From positions 616,695-680,694 of the forward strand of contig VWZW01006289.1 of the NCBI GenBank assembly GCA_013397115.1: DNA of 64,000 bases, in the 5' to 3' direction. This DNA is from Edolisoma coerulescens (taxonomy: Eukaryota; Chordata; Aves; Passeriformes; Campephagidae). Numbering within the stretch: position 1 is the first letter of the stretch; each line of letters starts with the position of its first letter. The notes below the pieces were generated by a model. That model saw nothing but the letters and a program-made list of their open reading frames with translations. It did no database searches and was not told the origin of the DNA. Shown here piece by piece: positions 57,501 through 64,000 of the stretch. The position numbers and the translations under genes are program-made.

Positions 57501-60500
57501 TCAAGGCTGGTAACCTGCCCTTTCTCACAATCTTGCAAATAATAATAATTAAATCTTACCCATCCTCTTTTTCTTTATAGAAAAATATGATGGCTATTTT
57601 GCCTCATAACAGAACGGAAGTCCTTCTCACTTTCTTTTTAAAAAATATATTTCTCACTATAATTGAAGCAATGCCAGCTGTTTGGAGCTGCTGGAAACAG
57701 TAAACTGAGCAGCCATTACTTCTCAGTAAAAAAATGTTTTTAAAAGTAAGTCTCTATTTATGGATGGTACCTATCTGGCCCCATTACAGTGCTCTCTGAA
57801 CAAATCATACCTTTCAATGTGATAATCTTCAAGACAGGTAAACATGGTTGTTTTGTAGAAACACAAGCTTGCAGGCACAGAACTGAGAAATTTTCTTTTG
57901 TTTAAGCTACAAAATGTTATAGGTCATGCCTGCATCCACTCTTAATTTTGAAGCCAGATAAAATCCTGAACTTCCGTTAGTCAGGTTAGACCAGTTCTCC
58001 CAACAATACAAGGCCACTGCTATCACGCTTGTGTAGACACTCCTGTGTAGACATTACCGGCCCCTCTACAAGCAGTTTTTCATTAAAAATGCTACAATTA
58101 CACTGTTACTTTTGCAGCATTTCACTGGCCCTACTTTTCAGCTTGAAGGTTTGGGATAGTCATGATCAGTTTGGCTCTGAAAGCCCCGGTGTGGTTTCCA
58201 ACTCTGAGTTCAAAGGAATCATCCATGCACAGTAATTTGAACTTGAGCATTTGCCCAAATCAGTAAAATAAAAAACCACACAAGCCGCTATCTAGACCCT
58301 TAAAAATATGTTAAAAAATGTCAGAGCAAACATGGAAGGACGAAGAGGAACTACCACTGCAAATGTATTTGATGACGCTTCTCAAGCCACATGGTACTCA
58401 GGGTTTGAAAGAGAATTCATGAAATTTTAAGGGAAGAAATGGAAATAAAGTGAATTATACCATCAGTAAATCGACTAAGATGTTATCCAGCTTCTCCAAA
58501 GCAAGCTGAACTCCTTCAAAATACTGTGAATAAAAGTTTGCAAAGAATGATGTACATCAGTCATTTGCTTTGTAGACAATTTCTTCTTCCTAGTATCTTC
58601 CAGGCTTCAGCATCTTATACTTTCTGATAAGAACGATAGCATAAACTGCAAAACTGTCCTTTTCATGCATTATTAGTGAATGATGAGGAGTACTAGGAGT
58701 AATTTCGATGCTCTCTGGTGCAGATCAGAACAATCAGAATGTTCTCATTTTTTAAAAATTAGTTTGTAAAAAAATGGAGTTTCACTTTGGTAGGTAGACA
58801 AGGTAGGGGTTTTTCCCCTTAAAACTGAGAAATAAGAAGCAAGAGACAAAATGAACAAGAAGAAGAAAATAAAGAACAGTTCTGTGAATGTGCATCTCCT
58901 CAGTAAGATTAATAAAAGTTCTTAACAGTTATTATTGGTCACATTCTACACATTAGGAAAGCATCTCCTGCTGTCCAGCTCTTCTCATTCCTACCATCCA
59001 CACAGGACTTGTGGAGGTTTGGGGAAGTGCCTTTGTGCTTATATTTCCTAAATCCTTCTTCTTCCACCCGATGGAACTTGTCTCCTTTATAAGCACTCAT
59101 AACCATTTTGTTAAACAACGGTCAGCAGTCACAAGATCAAATCTTTAGAGCCCACTTAACATCTAACCTAATAATGTAATTTCCATGATCTTTTTTTGTC
59201 TGGCCACCATACTTTCTTCTACTGCCTCTCATCGGTGCAGAGAATCATTCTTCATTACAGTCCAGGTCCTTATGAGTCAGAAGTGAAATTATTTTGTACA
59301 GAGGCCGAGACCTTAAGAGCAACAGTTAGCATTGCAACAGCATCTAAACATCTGTGTGCACTGACAAAGATAAAATCTCTTTTTTTGACTTTCCAATAAG
59401 TCATGTAGCTTCCCAGATTAATGAGCGAAATACCCTAATGATTCATCATGCCATTTCTGTCTAGCTGCTCAAAAGGTGAAATGAAAAAGAAAAAAAAACA
59501 ATCAAAGTATCTCCTAAATTCTTACCTCGGGACAGTTCACTGAATCAGACAGTGACTTTCAGTCCTTTCAGTTCCCTGAAGTAAAGTTGTCTTAAAGGTC
59601 TTGGGTGTCTCAGTGATGTCAACTTTTTCTGTACTTTTTCCTCAGACCAAACAGGTTGACAACAACTGAGAAGAGTTGCAAACTTCCTCCCCTCCTCGCC
59701 TCAATGCCTCCGCACTGGCACCTGAGCCTTGTTGGGCTGCCTTTAGACAAGGAGGCTGGGCTGGGTCCAGTACCCAGTCCTGGGAATGCTGCTTTCCACA
59801 GCCCAAAATCCCAACCTTAGATGATGGTCCCATACTTGCACCATAGACTGCATGGGGCTCTTCTCAGCACCTCAGAAGGGCCCCTCACTCCCATGCAGCT
59901 GGGCACTGGATACCTGGAGCAGCTGCTGAATGCCAGCTCCTGCCAGGATCACCCTCTTTGTGTCAGTGCCACAGGAGCAAGGGGACCTGCGTCTCTGTCT
60001 CCAAAACTGAAAAGGTTCCACCAATCCTTTCCTGAGTAATGGTACAGTTTATGCTATGTGGGGTTTCAGATCTGGTTGAATTAGGAATCTGAATGAAAGG
60101 ATTTGTGGGACCTGACCCAAAAGCCCTGCAGTCCTTGAGAGGAGCAAGGTTTCCTCATGGTGCCAAAGAATGCTTGCCAGAGCTAGCTCCTTGGGAGCTC
60201 AGTGCAGAGACGGTGGGAGGGGAAGGTGGCAGCGCCTACCTGACGTGTAAGAAGGAGCACATGCACCCCAAAAAGGCAAGAGCCAAGCAAATCAACTGCA
60301 AAGTTAAAAACGGAATAAACTTATGAGAAGAGACACAATCAGCAAGGCTATATGCAAGTTCCAGTAGAGATCCAAGCCAACATTTTCAAGCTCTAGACAC
60401 GTCCTTGAACAACTGTAGAAATAGTGCTGAATCTCATAGGACTGTTGAGTATAAGGACCTGTAAAGGATGAAAATCTTAGCAAAAAATAGGCATGAAGTT

Positions 60501-62590
60501 CACATTGCTGCATTCATCATGAAAAACGAGTGATAGTGAATAAAGGCAATTCATTTTTCACTGCCAAAGAATCTCCAAAGTTTCTCTTGCAAGAACTTTT
60601 GTGGTGATTTGAAGACATAACTGCCTTTCTTTCATGCTTACTTTTATTTTACCCAAAACCACGTACATCCCAGAGTTACTTGGGACAGAATTAATATTAT
60701 TTCCAGGTAAGGAATTGGGGAAAACTTTAGGTTCTGGTCCTAAAAATCCTTCTACACATGGCTAGCTTTATAAGCATGAGTGGAAGTTCCGTTGGCTTGC
60801 AGGAGGTTTGAATAGAGGATGCATAAGCATATAGGTAATTTTATCCCTCTATGAACTGAAAAGACCTGCTGCATCTTTTGAGGTTAGCCCACCCACAATA
60901 AAACTGAATCATAGTCATCTCTTGGTAAGCTGTGCTGTTTAACCTGGTGCATAGGGATCTCATGACAGAATATGGAAAACCTTTATTTCTTTAACAGTCA
61001 TTTGAACACTATATTCATTAAAAGAGGGTTAGTATGTTGTTTTGTTCTCTAGTTTTCCATGGGTCTTTTACCAGACTGAAACCTACACCTTATTTTCCTC
61101 CATTGTCTGGATGCCAAGCTGAGCATGGTTAATGCTGGTATTGCTTTGAATTACACGCCTACTAATTATTACCATCAAAACTGGTGGCATTGTGGAAGCA
61201 CACAACGTGGTGCACTGCAGGTAAAGGTATCACCAAGCTGTCAATCATTGCTTAAATTCATTTGGTGTGGTGGCATTTCTGTAAGATGGCCACAATTCCT
61301 CTTTGTGAACACAAGCAATTTCATGTGGAGTAGGAAATCCCATGTTTTCTTTGCCCTTGCAATTGCATTTCATTTGCTCAAAACCCACTCATGACATCAT
61401 GTAGAAACAGCAGTTAGGGAGGGGGGGGTTGTTTTTGTTTGGTGTTCCATGCAGGATTTCTGGTTGTATTGATTAAAAAATAAAACTTTGCTAAAATCTG
61501 CTTTTAAAATTTGAGTGTGAACACCAAGTGCGTTACAATGTTTGCACTCCCAAGGAGCAGTTTCGACGTGCTTCATTTTCAAATCCCACTTGGTGCTTCC
61601 CTTGACTCCTCACCCCTGCCTGCAAGAACCATCTCCTCAAAAAGCTTTGGGTTTGAATTAATTTTCCTCCTTCTCTGAAAAGCTGCCCTGGGCCATGGCT
61701 GCCTTCAGGAGATCTCCCCAGGGTGGCTGCCCCTCCCTGGTTAGCAGATGCAGGGGCAGGGGGGCTGGGCTTGCTCTCTTGCAGGCATTAAGCAGTAACC
61801 AACAGCAGAGATTTATTTGCATTATGCTGACCCAATAAATAAAACTGATCTTGACTCTGTAATGTGGGGTGAAGAAAAAGCAAGTGAAAAAAATGTACTG
61901 GTAAGGAAAGAAACCAAACACGAAACAGACAGAGGTACGAGAACATTTTTCTGGTGTGATTTGTTAAAACAAGGGGTACACCAAATAAGTGGTAAATGCA
62001 GTGATGATGAAAACTTCCTCAAGGACCACAGGGCCTTTCTGCAGCTCTTACTCAAGCAGTTAAAATTTGTCTCAATATAAAGTCTAAGGAGAAGGAGAAG
62101 TCCATTTTCTTTTCTGAATCAGTTTTTCAAATTATTCTGACAATTTCAAAGAATTTTTTTTTCTGTCAGAATACTAGAATGGTTTAAGGCAGATTGAGAA
62201 TAAACTTCCAGAAATGCACTGGTTTCTCTCTAAAATAAAATGAAACAAAGAAATAAAGAGTAAGGCTTTCTTGGTGCATGGAATTTGACACAAAAAGCCA
62301 TTGAAAGTATGTCTCAGACCTCAGCATTAGCTCTTGGCTTCTCTGCACTGAAGAAGAAAATTAACTGGTTTAAGAAACGCATATGAAATTTCCCATCTGG
62401 CTGACAACATGGATGTTTCTGCTCACTGTGACAATCTGAAAACGCTGCTGAGATGTTTTAAAGTCAGTGTTTATATCTAAAAAGCCAAATCTTCCACAGC
62501 TAAGGTGGCTCTCCTTACTTCCCTAAGATATAAATTAAGACAATAAAGTCCATCCGAAACTCATTTTTAAAGGTGCACAGCCATGATAAG
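57501..62590. other. No gene seen; mostly unique DNA
   Basis: A mildly GC-richer part lies at about 59690-60250, and a G run sits near 61420-61428. Short frames (59821-60039, 60093-60326, 61125-61394 and others) show no domain. A/G-rich DNA occurs at 58830-58870. No recognised repeats. Confidence 0.5.
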
Positions 62591-62790
62591 TGTGCTTTGA
62601 TTAGTGCTCTTTAAAATTCGTCTTCTTACACTGAAGCCAGTTTTTACTTTCAAAGTTGTTTTTGTCCTCCATCAAGGAACATTTAATAATTGGGTTTAAA
62701 GCACGTAAAACTGTAGTTTGTATTTACTTGCTAATCAGATTAGCATTGCTAAATGCATGTGTCATGTGAAGGTATACTGCTACACTCCTT
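62591..62790. promoter_or_regulatory. Candidate enhancer with a TAATC palindrome
   Basis: TGCTAATCAGATTAGCA (62729-62745) is a perfect palindrome around one central base. It contains TAATCAGATTA, which is at once two inverted bicoid-class TAATC sites (OTX/PITX type) and a paired-class TAAT-N3-ATTA dimer site. ATTTAATAATTGGG and AAATGCATG lie nearby. Confidence 0.45.
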
Positions 62791-63355
62791 AACTTTCAAA
62801 GGCTTCAGGTACTTTGGAAAAACTGATGATGTTATGACAGACAGGTAAAGAGCACCATAAAGCTGTCTGCTAGATACAGCGTATGCAGAAGCAATTTGCC
62901 TTCTAAAACTCTGAACATGATATTCTCTAATATTTCCTGGCAGATCTTCAGTAGCTAGAAAATAAGCATTTCCATATGTAAGAAAATATTCCTTTGAAAT
63001 GTAGATTTTTCTTTACAAGAAAAGAACACAGAGAGAATTGCATTTTTAAGCTAAGGGTTCATTATTATTTATTTTTCTGCTTTGAAAAATGTTGTGTGTT
63101 TCCCATACAGCACTTAGGTGGTAATTGCAATTCTAGGATGAGCTAAATTACTGTTAGCAAACCTCCTAGCTGTTTTTGTCCACTAAGAAAAATCTGTCAA
63201 TAAACAAATTTTGGCTAATACATTGCTCCTCACCGAATGCTTGGGTTATGTTAAATTTAATATACTGCAGCAAGCATAACTGCATTTATCTAAAATTTTA
63301 AATATGCTCACAGCACTGCCTCTCTGTTCCGCTGCTTTAGTAGGGTGTTTTCCCC
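62791..63355. other. No gene seen; AT-rich unique DNA
   Basis: No repeat or supported open frame. Confidence 0.5.
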
Positions 63356-63500
63356 TTTAAGGAAAGCATTTTAAAATGGTTGCTAGTCATCTCAGTTGCT
63401 GCAACCACATGATGCAATCTATTGTCAAATTAGTGGGTGGCAGCAAGTGGAAACAGATTTCACCAGCAATAAAGCCCATCACATGATTTCATCTGTTCAC
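63356..63500. promoter_or_regulatory. Candidate conserved non-coding element
   Basis: A perfect 12-bp palindrome CATTTTAAAATG (63367-63378) is followed by GGTTGCTAGTC, GTTGCTGCAACC and ATGATGCAATC strings in unique sequence. Motif-based call. Confidence 0.32.
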
Positions 63501-64000
63501 AGTCATACAATCTCCTAGCCTGTTCCTCCTGTTTGATCCGAAGGCTCTGTCCACATGGAAGCTGATCTCTGCTATCTCAAATGCTGCTGCTAAATAACAG
63601 ACTTTGTCTTTGTGGATGGTTTTCACTAAGTGGTGTTTTGGAAGTGTACAGGGAATTAAACCATTTAGCACAGAAAAATTTGCACGTTTTTTTAAAAGTG
63701 GGCCAAATGCAGAGATGTTTTGCCAAGTCAGAACTGAAAGAAAATAGTAATAAAATATTTGCAAAAGAAACCAAATCTAATTAAAATTGTAGAAAAAGTT
63801 TTACTTTTAAGAGGCTGAGCATATTGTACATATCTATAAATGAGGTGAAAACTGTATCTGAAATACAAATAAATTAATCTATCTAGTATTAAGTTAGCAG
63901 TGATCACATATGAATCAGCAAAAATATGGAGGGTGGGGCAAAGGAGAAAACTCAGTATAAAAACAGGTAAAAACTCATAATGTAAGTGGAAAATTAGAAT
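63501..64000. other. No gene seen; unique sequence to window end
   Basis: Opposed short frames at 63489-63784 overlap on both strands and lack domains. Confidence 0.5.

Noticed and set aside
1..64000. CRISPR arrays, bacterial operons, prophage or defence systems
   Set aside because: No regularly spaced repeats, ribosome-binding-site-led frames or long ORFs. The sequence is clearly vertebrate nuclear DNA.
1..64000. Known microRNA, snRNA, rRNA or Y RNA genes
   Set aside because: I looked for hallmark strings of common families (let-7, mir-9, mir-124, mir-137, U6, 5S) on reading through and found none. A covariance-model search (Infernal/Rfam) would be needed to exclude others.

Overview
The window looks like bird (or at least sauropsid) nuclear DNA. 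The only interspersed repeats I can recognise are CR1 LINE 3' ends with the typical ATTCTATGATTCT-type terminus. There are no Alu, B1 or L1 elements, no operon structure, and the base composition is AT-leaning with isolated GC-rich patches. I found no complete protein-coding gene, rRNA or tRNA. Nearly all open frames of 60-156 codons look like chance frames, low-complexity sequence or CR1 remnants.

Layout. Bases 1-900 hold a poly-T run ending in a single N (357-372), a very CpG-dense island (about 382-560) and a homeobox-site-rich stretch to about 900. From 900 to about 22,140 the sequence is mostly unique, with several blocks that read like conserved non-coding enhancers (around 2.1, 3.2-3.5, 10.65-11.0, 12.9-13.3, 19.5-20.4, 20.65-20.95 and 21.85-22.14 kb). 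In the same part, three minus-strand stretches have good splice signals on both sides: 14867-15001, 10081-10259 and 4688-4841. The last has the best coding appearance (51 open codons, phase 0 to 1). I cannot name the gene. The reading phases do not link all three directly, so the transcript could be coding with unseen exons, or non-coding.

From 22 to 45 kb the DNA is plainer, with AT-rich low-complexity tracts, two clear CR1 fragments (33428-33815 minus, about 38000-38526 plus) and three very short CR1 3' tails (26151-26187, 32099-32136, 48369-48426). From 46 to 64 kb enhancer-like blocks reappear (45.98-46.47, 50.39-50.66, 55.2-55.4, 57.3-57.5, 62.6-62.78, 63.36-63.5 kb), with an (AC)n and a (TA)n microsatellite between them.

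My overall reading, which is inference, is a regulatory landscape: a gene desert or a set of large introns around a developmental regulator, with a CpG island at the left edge. The most notable observations are the unidentified minus-strand exon candidates and several near-perfect palindromes or inverted repeats matching known factor sites: an RFX X-box, a bicoid/paired-type TAATCAGATTA, and paired TGACAG MEIS-type sites. There is also a 12-bp-arm hairpin at 57335-57371. Conservation could not be tested here, so all enhancer calls rest on sequence texture and motifs only.
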